Assembly (NCBI GenBank): GCA_900316585.1
Contig: ONDM01000001.1
Location: 248,001 to 312,000 of the forward strand
Length of the DNA: 64,000 bases
Direction of reading: 5' to 3'
Source: an uncultured Prevotellaceae bacterium
Lineage (GTDB): Bacteria; Bacteroidota; Bacteroidia; Bacteroidales; Bacteroidaceae
The notes under the pieces are model-generated. The model made no database searches. It saw nothing but the letters and a program-made list of their open reading frames with translations, and was not told where the DNA came from. Made by a program: the position numbers and the translations under genes. This document shows positions 46,030-53,418 of this stretch, one piece after another (the stretch's first letter is position 1; each line of letters opens with the position of its first letter).

Positions 46030-47568
46030 TTATTTCTTTTTTGACTCCAATTTTGGCACGTTTAGTACGGTACCTTCAGCCACATGATCCGGGTCTGAAA
46101 TGTTGTTATACTTAATGATGTAAGGTGCCATCTGACGAGATCCGAAGAATCGTTCTGCAATGATTCGGATGGTCTCACCTGAACGTACCTTATAGGTCTG
46201 TGCCGTTCCAACAATCCAATATGCACCACCAGAAACCTGTGGATATTGGCTGTGATCTGAACCGCTAGAAGTCTGGGCTGGCTGTGCAGTTGGTTGAACT
46301 GCAGGCTTTGCAGGCTGCGTAGTAGGTTTTTCAGATGGAGTCTGTTGAGTAGCAGGCTTAGCTGGCTGTGATCCGGTCTTTGCTGGTTCAGTTTTGATAT
46401 TCAAAGGCGGTGTAGTCTCATCACGTCTTATCACAGGCTCAGTCTGCGGAAGTATCGTGGAGTCTACAGGTGCCTTTTCTACGTATACGGTATCTACTAC
46501 AATCACCTCCACCTCATTAGGGAATCGGGAGGCCAAATGAACATAGCCGATGAAATAGCCAATACCCATAGCTATCAAGGCAAAGATACTGCCAAAAATC
46601 CACTCATACAGTCGTACTTTTCGACGTTCTTTCTCTTCGGACTCATCAATGTAATCCAAGTATTTTTCCTCTTCCTCAGCATCCACATCAGATTGATCTT
46701 CATCAGGTTTAACTTCAGATGTAATATTTTCTCCTGAAAGAGCAGCAGCTATAGGAGCAGACTCAACAGGCTCTTCGCCTGCATTCTCCATTTCGGCAGA
46801 CAATGACTCTTTTTGTGGTGATTCAACAGATGATTCATCCTCAGGAACAGAAACAGATTCCACAACAGCGGCTTCCTCGGTCGGCTCCTCTGTGGCGGGT
46901 TCTTCGTTTTCTGATGGTAGGATTGGCTTATCACTTGAAAGGACTTCCTCCTCCACCTTCTCTGTCTCAGGATTTAAAGACTCTGTTTTCTCATAACTGA
47001 CCTCTGGGTAAACTTCTACTGGGGCTGAAGATGATTTTACCTCCTCTGTCGCTTCATCTGCTTTAGAAACTGTATCACTTAGTGTTGCAAGACTTGCAGC
47101 TGCAACAGTTGAAGGCTCCACTATCCGATCTGATATTTCCGTTTCAGCAGAATCCATTTCATCATCTTCCACATCATAGACTTGGTCGGCAATAGACTTA
47201 TCTTCAAATTGTGCATCTATCGCATCCAATTCTGCTTCTGTCACGTCATCAGCTAAAGGCACAGTCTCAAAATGAGCAAAAGGTTTGTTAATCAGTTCTT
47301 TCAACGTTGCATCAGGAGTAAAGCTTATTTTGGCATGACCCTGAATCTCAAAACGTTCACCGGTATGAATATTCATACTCTCTCGGCTCTCAACATCAAC
47401 CAACTTGAATGTACCCAAGCCCTTAATCTTCACATACTTTTCAGTCCTCAGACCTTCCAAGATAACATCAAAGAAACTCTGGACAAAAGCCAAAGCGGCT
47501 TTCTTGTCAATCGATTTCTGTGCAGCTAGCTCTTTCGCTAGATCTTGTATCAATATTTTTGTATCCAT
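46030..47568 (-). CDS. HU-like DNA-binding domain fused to transmembrane helix and LysM
   Basis: A 512-residue protein with four parts. An N-terminal HU/IHF-type domain (residues 1-95, KYVKIKGLGTFKLVDVESRES) is followed by a long acidic Ser/Glu-rich linker (100-315). A single transmembrane helix (about 322-345) and a Pro/Gln/Thr-rich stretch (346-445) lead to a LysM domain (about 458-507, YKVRSGETIRIIAERFFG). With the HU end in the cytoplasm, LysM would be periplasmic and could bind peptidoglycan, physically linking nucleoid and wall. It is 3 nt after a plain HU gene and is the last gene of the ftsY-rimO run. Confidence 0.85.
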   Translation of the reverse strand: MDTKILIQDLAKELAAQKSIDKKAALAFVQSFFDVILEGLRTEKYVKIKGLGTFKLVDVESRESMNIHTGERFEIQGHAKISFTPDATLKELINKPFAHFETVPLADDVTEAELDAIDAQFEDKSIADQVYDVEDDEMDSAETEISDRIVEPSTVAAASLATLSDTVSKADEATEEVKSSSAPVEVYPEVSYEKTESLNPETEKVEEEVLSSDKPILPSENEEPATEEPTEEAAVVESVSVPEDESSVESPQKESLSAEMENAGEEPVESAPIAAALSGENITSEVKPDEDQSDVDAEEEEKYLDYIDESEEKERRKVRLYEWIFGSIFALIAMGIGYFIGYVHLASRFPNEVEVIVVDTVYVEKAPVDSTILPQTEPVIRRDETTPPLNIKTEPAKTGSQPAKPATQQTPSEKPTTQPAKPAVQPTAQPAQTSSGSDHSQYPQVSGGAYWIVGTAQTYKVRSGETIRIIAERFFGSRQMAPYIIKYNNISDPDHVAEGTVLNVPKLESKKK

Positions 47569-47571
47569 AGA

Positions 47572-47844
47572 CTACTTGAATTTATCTTTTACGGACGTTG
47601 ATGGCTTAAAGGATACAACCAATTTTGGAGGTACCAGCATGCGCTGCTGAGTCATTGGAGATACCATGATCCTCTCGTTTTTTTTCTTCACTTCCAATGT
47701 GCCGAAGTTGGGAACCAGTATACTGTTTCCGTCCTCAAGCTGTGCAGTCATTATTCTGATGAGACTGTCAACCAGTTCCTGGGTACTCTTATTTGTATAC
47801 CCGGTCTGTGAGGCAACTTCTGTGATAAAGCTCTTGTTGTTCAT
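47572..47844 (-). CDS. HU-family DNA-binding protein
   Basis: A 90-residue HU/IHF-type protein: helices at the N-terminus (FITEVASQTGYTNKSTQELVDSL), then VPNFGTLEVKKKNERIMV and the beta-arm region ending FKPSTSVKDKFK. It lacks the canonical GRNPxTG arm tip, having MTQQRMLVPPK instead, so its DNA contact may differ from standard HU. It lies between rimO (5 nt) and the HU-LysM fusion (3 nt) and may form heterodimers with the latter's N-terminal domain. Confidence 0.88.
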   Translation of the reverse strand: MNNKSFITEVASQTGYTNKSTQELVDSLIRIMTAQLEDGNSILVPNFGTLEVKKKNERIMVSPMTQQRMLVPPKLVVSFKPSTSVKDKFK

Positions 47845-47849
47845 AGGTA

Positions 47850-49148
47850 TTAAATTACTCGGCTTCCATACAGGTCAAAAACGTCAGCCGATTTGATTTG
47901 TATCTTGTAAAAATGGCCTTTGTACAATCTTCCTTCATTTACCGGAATAAGGACTTCTGGATCAACTTCCGGTGAATCGAACTCGGTACGACCCACATAA
48001 TAATCACCTTCACGGCGATCAATGATAACCTTGTAGGTCTTCCCTACCTTGGTTTCCTGAATCTCTCCAGAAATCTGCTGCTGTATAGCCATGATTTCTT
48101 CCACCCGTCTGTCTTTGACTGTCTGTGGGACATTATCCTCATAGTTCGTACCGGAATAGGTACCCACTTCATGAGAATAGGCGAAAGCACCCATACGCTC
48201 AAAACGGGCCCAACGCACAAAATCCTTCAGTTCATTGAAGTCTTCTTCAGTCTCACCTGGAAAGCCACACATTAAGGTGGTACGTATATGTATGCCTGGC
48301 ACTTCCTTGCGCATCCGCTCTATCAGTTCCATGGTTTCTTTCTTGCCTACATGGCGGTGCATCGCCTTAAGCATATGGTCACTCACATGCTGGAATGCAA
48401 TATCCATATATTTGCAGACATTGTCTTTCTCACGCATGACACGCAAAAGTTCCGTCGGAAAATTCAAAGGATAAGCATAATGCAGCCTTATCCATTCCAC
48501 TCCTGGGATTTCCGACATATTCTCAACCAACTCAGCAATACAGCGCTTTCCATAAAGATCCACTCCGTAGTAGGTCAGTTCCTGAGCAATCACTTGGAAC
48601 TCCTTTACACCTTGAGAGACTAGCAAACTTACTTCTTCAAGGATTTCCTCCATCGGACGGGATTTATGTCTGCCGGTACTGATAGGTATGGCACAATATG
48701 CACAATCCCTGTCACAACCTTCAGCTATCTTCAAGTATGCATAATGTTTTGGAGTAGTCTGTACCCTGGATATATTGTCTTCATTAGGCAACTTTCCTAA
48801 ATCAAGCAACAAATCTTTCCAATCAAACTTGCCATAAATCTTGTCCACTTCTGGAAGTTCCACCTTCAGCTCATTCAAAAAGCGTTCAGACAGACACCCC
48901 ATCACGTACAAACGCTTGATTTTGCCTTCTGTCTTGGCTTTACAGAATTCCAAAATCATATTGATTGATTCCTCCTGTGCATCACCGATGAAACCACAAG
49001 TATTAATCACCACAATCTCTCCCTCTGGATGTGGGGAATCATGGGTAACTTCATAACCTTGAAGCACTAACTGGTGCATCAGTTTCTCTGAATCCACCAG
49101 ATTCTTGGAGCAGCCTAATGTGATGACATCTACACAGTTCTTCTTCAT
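47850..49148 (-). CDS. rimO: Ribosomal protein S12 methylthiotransferase
   Basis: A radical-SAM enzyme that adds a methylthio group to an Asp of ribosomal protein S12. The 432-residue protein has an N-terminal cluster domain (VITLGCSKNLVDSE, NTCGFIGDA and MGCLSERF provide three cysteines), the radical-SAM triad CDRDCAYCAIP, and a C-terminal TRAM domain. LGCSKN distinguishes RimO from MiaB. It begins directly after the ftsY stop. Confidence 0.95.
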   Translation of the reverse strand: MKKNCVDVITLGCSKNLVDSEKLMHQLVLQGYEVTHDSPHPEGEIVVINTCGFIGDAQEESINMILEFCKAKTEGKIKRLYVMGCLSERFLNELKVELPEVDKIYGKFDWKDLLLDLGKLPNEDNISRVQTTPKHYAYLKIAEGCDRDCAYCAIPISTGRHKSRPMEEILEEVSLLVSQGVKEFQVIAQELTYYGVDLYGKRCIAELVENMSEIPGVEWIRLHYAYPLNFPTELLRVMREKDNVCKYMDIAFQHVSDHMLKAMHRHVGKKETMELIERMRKEVPGIHIRTTLMCGFPGETEEDFNELKDFVRWARFERMGAFAYSHEVGTYSGTNYEDNVPQTVKDRRVEEIMAIQQQISGEIQETKVGKTYKVIIDRREGDYYVGRTEFDSPEVDPEVLIPVNEGRLYKGHFYKIQIKSADVFDLYGSRVI

Positions 49149-50111
49149 TTACTTCACCTGCTTGAAAAGAGAATCCACAAATTCGGCACGATTAAATGGC
49201 TGAAGATCTTCCATTCCTTCTCCCAGACCCAAATACTTCACTGGAATCTTGAACTGGTCTGAGATTCCTATCACGACACCACCCTTGGCTGTACCATCTA
49301 GTTTTGTAACAGCCAATGAGGTTATGTCTGTAGCTTTGGAGAATTGCTTAGCCTGCTCAAAAGCATTCTGACCGGTGGAACCGTCTAAAACCAACATGAT
49401 ATCCTGAGGTGCATCAGGCATGATTTTCTTCATCACATTCTTGATTTTGGTCAACTCGTTCATCAGATTGATTTTATTGTGCAGACGACCTGCAGTATCT
49501 ATAATCACGACATCGGCATCATTGGCTACGGCTGAATTCAAGGTATCATAAGCTACGGAGGCTGGATCACTGCCCATCTTTTGCTTAATGACAGGTACAC
49601 CTACACGCTCTCCCCAGATTACCAGCTGCTCTACAGCTGCCGCACGGAAAGTATCAGCTGCACCAAGATAAACTTTGTAACCAGCCTTCTTGTACTGATA
49701 AGCTAATTTGCCTATTGTCGTAGTCTTTCCCACACCATTCACACCAACCACCATGATGACATAAGGTTTCTTTATCCCCTCTGGAAGTACAAAATCCATC
49801 GTGTCACCGGTATTGTTCTCAGTAAGCAATGAAGCTATTTCATCACGTAAAATCCCGGTCAACTCACTAGTGGTCGTATATTTGTCACGGGCTACTCGCT
49901 CCTCTATCCGTTCAATGATTTTCAACGTGGTCTCAACTCCCACATCCGATGTAATCAGCACTTCCTCAAGATTGTCCAGGACTTCATCATCCACCTTGGA
50001 CTTACCTGCAACAGCGCGAGCCAACTTGCTGAAAAAACCCTCTTTAGTCTTTTCAAGACCCTTGTCCAGAGTCTCTTTTTTCTCTTTTGAAAAGAAACTG
50101 AAAAATCCCAT
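49149..50111 (-). CDS. ftsY: Signal recognition particle receptor FtsY
   Basis: An SRP-type GTPase that docks ribosome-SRP complexes at the membrane. The 320-residue protein has a short N-terminal charged region (FSKEKKETLDKGLEKTKEGFF), the helical N domain, then the G domain with GVNGVGKTTT, AADTFRAAAVEQL, DTAGRLHNK, TKLDGTAKGG and the terminal GLGEGMEDLQPF. It is short because the acidic A domain of E. coli FtsY is missing, as is common. It is separated from DUF4295 by a strong terminator. Confidence 0.96.
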   Translation of the reverse strand: MGFFSFFSKEKKETLDKGLEKTKEGFFSKLARAVAGKSKVDDEVLDNLEEVLITSDVGVETTLKIIERIEERVARDKYTTTSELTGILRDEIASLLTENNTGDTMDFVLPEGIKKPYVIMVVGVNGVGKTTTIGKLAYQYKKAGYKVYLGAADTFRAAAVEQLVIWGERVGVPVIKQKMGSDPASVAYDTLNSAVANDADVVIIDTAGRLHNKINLMNELTKIKNVMKKIMPDAPQDIMLVLDGSTGQNAFEQAKQFSKATDITSLAVTKLDGTAKGGVVIGISDQFKIPVKYLGLGEGMEDLQPFNRAEFVDSLFKQVK

Positions 50112-50135
50112 AATCTAAAAAAGTTTATTTGGATA

Positions 50136-50143
50136 CAAAGTTA
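50136..50143 (-). promoter_or_regulatory. Candidate -7 element for ftsY operon
   Basis: TAACTTTG on the minus strand, 24 nt before the ftsY ATG, just beyond the preceding terminator; no clear -33 box. Confidence 0.4.
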
Positions 50144-50176
50144 ATAAAAATATCCCATTTCATCGGAAAAAACACC

Positions 50177-50212
50177 AAAAAAAACCCTGCACTTCAAAAA
50201 ATGCAGGGTTTT
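50177..50212 (-). terminator. Terminator of the rpmB-rpmG-DUF4295 operon
   Basis: Perfect 11-bp stem (50181-50191 with 50202-50212; core ACCCTGCA), followed on the minus strand by an uninterrupted T-run. Confidence 0.9.
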
Positions 50213-50235
50213 AATTTTATTTTTGTGTACGTTAA

Positions 50236-50397
50236 TTACTTCTTATTGAAGAAATCCTTAACCTGGTCATTTGGAATGACTTGCTCATCAAATACGTAAG
50301 CACCAGTCTTTGGAGACTTAACCATTTTGATGACCTTAGCGAAACCACGACCATCAGTCTTACCCTTCTGAAGGGTTGCTACTACTTTCTTTGCCAT
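50236..50397 (-). CDS. DUF4295 family small basic protein
   Basis: A 53-residue, lysine-rich protein starting MAKKVVATLQKG and ending DQVKDFFNKK. It is the third gene of the L28-L33 operon and matches DUF4295, a family found next to rpmG in Bacteroidetes. The context, size and charge suggest ribosome association, but no function is established. The start codon is 19 nt after the rpmG stop, and there is no Shine-Dalgarno sequence. Confidence 0.9.
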   Translation of the reverse strand: MAKKVVATLQKGKTDGRGFAKVIKMVKSPKTGAYVFDEQVIPNDQVKDFFNKK

Positions 50398-50416
50398 AGT
50401 TAAATCTTTTTACTAA

Positions 50417-50605
50417 TTACTTAATTTCCTTGTGTACAGTCATACGCTTCAGAATTGGATTGTATTTCTTCAATTCCATGCGCTCTGGAGTATTCTTACG
50501 ATTCTTAGTGGTAATGTAACGTGAAGTTCCAGGAAGACCACTGTCCTTCATTTCGGTGCACTCAAGAATAACTTGAACTCTATTGCCTTTTGCTTTCTTT
50601 GCCAT
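50417..50605 (-). CDS. rpmG: 50S ribosomal protein L33
   Basis: A 62-residue L33 protein ([50 protein letters not shown]). It lacks the four zinc cysteines, so it is the zinc-independent type. It is co-transcribed with rpmB (18 nt upstream) and DUF4295. Unusually for this genome, an AGGAGGA Shine-Dalgarno sequence stands 7 nt before its ATG. Confidence 0.96.
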   Translation of the reverse strand: MAKKAKGNRVQVILECTEMKDSGLPGTSRYITTKNRKNTPERMELKKYNPILKRMTVHKEIK

Positions 50606-50612
50606 AGTTATA

Positions 50613-50619
50613 TCCTCCT
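50613..50619 (-). promoter_or_regulatory. Perfect Shine-Dalgarno sequence of rpmG
   Basis: AGGAGGA on the minus strand, with 7 nt (TATAACT) before the ATG. Other start regions in this window are A-rich and lack such a site. Confidence 0.85.
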
Positions 50620-50623
50620 GAAA

Positions 50624-50887
50624 TTAGTCGCCAAGCACTTTGATTGATTTCCAATCGCAATATCCTTTCTCTACAGCTTCTTTCAATGCTGCATCCAAGC
50701 CCTTCTTATTGATAATACGGAGACCTGCTGCGCTGAGCTTCAATTCAATCCAACAATCCTGCTCAACATAAAAGAATTTCTTAGTAAACAAGTTTACGTC
50801 GAAGCTTCTCTTAGTTCTTCTTTTGGAATGCGAAACGTTGTTTCCAACCATCGCTTTCGTTCCGGTAATTTGACAAATCTTAGACAT
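50624..50887 (-). CDS. rpmB: 50S ribosomal protein L28
   Basis: An 87-residue L28 protein: [20 protein letters not shown], then [18 protein letters not shown] and the C-terminal [16 protein letters not shown]. It is the first gene of the rpmB-rpmG-DUF4295 operon, under a perfect Bacteroides-type promoter 51 nt upstream. Confidence 0.97.
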   Translation of the reverse strand: MSKICQITGTKAMVGNNVSHSKRRTKRSFDVNLFTKKFFYVEQDCWIELKLSAAGLRIINKKGLDAALKEAVEKGYCDWKSIKVLGD

Positions 50888-50937
50888 TTCTATCTTAAAA
50901 TTTTAATTGTTACTTACTAGTTCTTGCAAAACGAGTG

Positions 50938-50969
50938 CAAAGGTAGTGAGTTTTTTTCGATTATGCAAA
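50938..50969 (-). promoter_or_regulatory. Promoter of the rpmB-rpmG-DUF4295 operon
   Basis: Exact match on the minus strand: TTTG (50969-50966), 20-nt spacer, TACCTTTG (50945-50938). Confidence 0.87.
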
Positions 50970-50986
50970 TTATTTGAAAAAGAATT

Positions 50987-51505
50987 TTATTCTGTTTCAG
51001 GAAGTTGCTCTTCTTGATGACGCTCGATAACAAAGTCATACAACATCTGCAAAGCATCTGTAGTAGCATATTCTATATTGCGCTCACGAGTTTCATCTTC
51101 TGTACGTTTGTATGTCCTCACCTCATCTTTTGTCCCCACAGCAATCCAAATAGTACCTACTGGAACATTTGGCAAGGAACCTGTAGGACCTGCCACACCA
51201 GATACAGCTATAGCATAAGTGGTATTGAATGCCTCGCAACAGCCTTTTACCATTTCTTTTACAACTTCCTCACTGTAAACCGTATATTTCTCGATGGTTT
51301 CAGGATTTACACCCAGAAATTTTTCTTTGCTTTCATCGGTGTAAACTACGATTCCTCCTTTGAAATAGTTGGAGCTTCCAGCTATCTTGGTCAATGTTGC
51401 AGCTATCTCTCCACCTGTACAGCTTTCTGCTGTGGAAACGGTCTCCTCCACTTTCCACAACAAAGTGTTTAGCTCTTTGCTGAGATATTTAGATAAAATG
51501 CTCAT
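50987..51505 (-). CDS. CinA-type nicotinamide-nucleotide amidase (C-terminal domain only)
   Basis: A 172-residue stand-alone CinA C-terminal domain, equivalent to E. coli PncC/YgaD. It deamidates NMN to nicotinic acid mononucleotide in pyridine nucleotide recycling. Motifs: STAESCTGGEIAATLT, YFKGGIVVYTDESK, AVSGVAGPTGSLPNVPVGTIWIA. The N-terminal molybdopterin-like domain of full CinA is absent. It follows tsaD after 10 nt as the last gene of the rlmD-cinA run. Confidence 0.92.
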   Translation of the reverse strand: MSILSKYLSKELNTLLWKVEETVSTAESCTGGEIAATLTKIAGSSNYFKGGIVVYTDESKEKFLGVNPETIEKYTVYSEEVVKEMVKGCCEAFNTTYAIAVSGVAGPTGSLPNVPVGTIWIAVGTKDEVRTYKRTEDETRERNIEYATTDALQMLYDFVIERHQEEQLPETE

Positions 51506-51515
51506 AATATATATT

Positions 51516-52547
51516 TTAATTAAAAGTTACACGAGAAAAGGCTGGTGCGTCTATACCACAGAAGTCTTTATCCAGATACTTGTAATATCCTGTAATTGCT
51601 ATCATCGCTGCATTGTCTGTAGTATAGCTGAACTTTGGAATGAAAATCTTCCACCCGAAACGTTTGGCATGGTCACGAAAAGCATTACGCAGACCATTAT
51701 TGGCTGATACTCCTCCTGCTACAGCTACTTGTCTAATCTTGTGATCTTTCGCAGCCTTGCGGAGTTTTTTCATCAGAATCTCTACAATGGTATGCTCCAG
51801 TGATGCTGCCAGGTCTTCTTTATGATGCTCGATGAAATCAGGGTCTTCTTTCATCCAATCACGCAAAGAATAAAGGAAGGAGGTCTTTAAACCGCTAAAG
51901 CTGTAATTATAACCATCTACCTGAGGCTTGGAAAATTCATAGGCCAACGGGTTACCCTGACGGGCTAGTCTGTCGATTATAGGTCCACCTGGATACCCTA
52001 AACCCATAACCTTGGAGCACTTGTCTATCGCCTCACCTGCCGCATCATCGATGGTCTGGCCCAACACTTCCATATCATTATAAGCCTTGACAAGGACAAT
52101 TTGGGAATTACCACCAGATACAAGCAGACACAAAAACGGATAGACTGGCTTGTCGGTGTTCTCTTCATTTTCCTTGATGAAATGAGCCAGAATGTGACCT
52201 TGCAGATGGTTCACATCAATCAGTGGAATACCCAGAGAGCGTGCGAAGCCTTTGGCAAATGATACACCTACCAGCAAGGATCCCATCAGTCCTGGACCAC
52301 GGGTGAAAGCCACAGCACTCAGTTCTTCTTTCTTTACTCCTGCCCGTTTCAGTGCCTCATGAACTACTGGCACCACATTTTGCTGGTGAGCCCGGGAAGC
52401 CAATTCTGGTACCACACCGCCATATGCTTCATGAACAGCTTGAGAGGCTGTCACATTGGAAAGCAAAATACCATTCTTTATTACAGCTGCCGAGGTGTCA
52501 TCGCACGATGATTCAATACCTAATATTATTATATCTTTTTGTTCCAT
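51516..52547 (-). CDS. tsaD: tRNA threonylcarbamoyladenosine biosynthesis protein TsaD
   Basis: Transfers the threonylcarbamoyl group to A37 of ANN-reading tRNAs with TsaB and TsaE. The 343-residue protein shows LGIESSCDDTSAAV, ELASRAHQQNVVP, the iron-binding NHLQGHILAHF, FLCLLVSGGNSQI, GGVSANNGLR and the late YTTDNAAMIA. The ATG at 52547 is the family start; an upstream extension in the same frame would run far into the map gene. It is 2 nt after map. Confidence 0.96.
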   Translation of the reverse strand: MEQKDIIILGIESSCDDTSAAVIKNGILLSNVTASQAVHEAYGGVVPELASRAHQQNVVPVVHEALKRAGVKKEELSAVAFTRGPGLMGSLLVGVSFAKGFARSLGIPLIDVNHLQGHILAHFIKENEENTDKPVYPFLCLLVSGGNSQIVLVKAYNDMEVLGQTIDDAAGEAIDKCSKVMGLGYPGGPIIDRLARQGNPLAYEFSKPQVDGYNYSFSGLKTSFLYSLRDWMKEDPDFIEHHKEDLAASLEHTIVEILMKKLRKAAKDHKIRQVAVAGGVSANNGLRNAFRDHAKRFGWKIFIPKFSYTTDNAAMIAITGYYKYLDKDFCGIDAPAFSRVTFN

Positions 52548-52549
52548 GT

Positions 52550-53416
52550 CTAATATGTCAAGATTTCCAGTCCTGTCTCTGTCATCAGGAAGGTATGTTC
52601 CCACTGGGCACTGTCTGAACCATCCAAGGTCAGGATAACCCACTCCAATGGGTCTTCTTCATCCAGACAGACCTCCCAGCTTCCTCCGTTTATCATTGGT
52701 TCTATAGTAAATACCATACCTGGCACAAGAAGCATACCTGTGCCTTTCTTACCTACATGCTCTACATCGGGTTCTTCATGGAACTCATTGCCTACACCAT
52801 GGCCGCAAAGGTCACGCACTACACTACAACCATTCTTATGGGCATGCTTCTGAATGGCATAACCCAAATCACCCACGAAACTCCAGGGTTTGCAGGCCTC
52901 CATGCCCACCTGAAGGCATTCTTTGGCCACTCTCACCAACTTTTCACGCTGGGGAGTAGTCTTACCCATGATGAACATACGGCTGGCATCGGCATAATAG
53001 CCATTCAAGATAGTAGTGCAGTCTACATTGATAATGTCACCTTCTTCCAAAAACTCATCAGCCCTTGGAATACCATGACATACCACGTCATTGATGCTGG
53101 TGCAGACACTTTTCGGGTATCCTTCATAGTTCAAGGGCGCTGGAATGGCATGATGATCCATCGTATACTCATAGACCAACTTATCTATTTCTTCAGTGGA
53201 CATTCCGATATGAATCTCGCGTTCCACCAAATCTAGCACCCCTGTGTTGATGACACCGGCAGCACGGATTCCCTCTATCTGCTCCGGTGTCTTGATTAGC
53301 TTGTTCTTCGGGACCAGGAAGCCACGGTTCTGATAAGACAGAATCTTCTTGTCAAAATCCGTCAATTCCTGGCCTTTAGGAACTTTCCAATTTCTAATAA
53401 TTCTTTTTAAAGCCAT
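52550..53416 (-). CDS. map: Methionine aminopeptidase type I
   Basis: Removes N-terminal methionine from new proteins. The 288-residue protein carries the metal ligands in INVDCTTILNGYYADASRMF (two Asp), CGHGVGNEFHEEP (His), FTIEPMING (Glu) and WEHTFLMTETG (Glu). There is an N-terminal extension of about 40 residues relative to the E. coli enzyme (KVPKGQELTDFDKKILSYQN), seen in Bacteroidetes forms. It is 2 nt after the M28 peptidase gene. Confidence 0.95.
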   Translation of the reverse strand: MALKRIIRNWKVPKGQELTDFDKKILSYQNRGFLVPKNKLIKTPEQIEGIRAAGVINTGVLDLVEREIHIGMSTEEIDKLVYEYTMDHHAIPAPLNYEGYPKSVCTSINDVVCHGIPRADEFLEEGDIINVDCTTILNGYYADASRMFIMGKTTPQREKLVRVAKECLQVGMEACKPWSFVGDLGYAIQKHAHKNGCSVVRDLCGHGVGNEFHEEPDVEHVGKKGTGMLLVPGMVFTIEPMINGGSWEVCLDEEDPLEWVILTLDGSDSAQWEHTFLMTETGLEILTY

Positions 53417-53418
53417 TT

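Noticed and set aside
52548..52643. N-terminally extended tsaD overlapping map
   Set aside because: The extra 32 residues are the other-frame reading of the map 3' end; TsaD proteins start just before LGIESSCDDTS.
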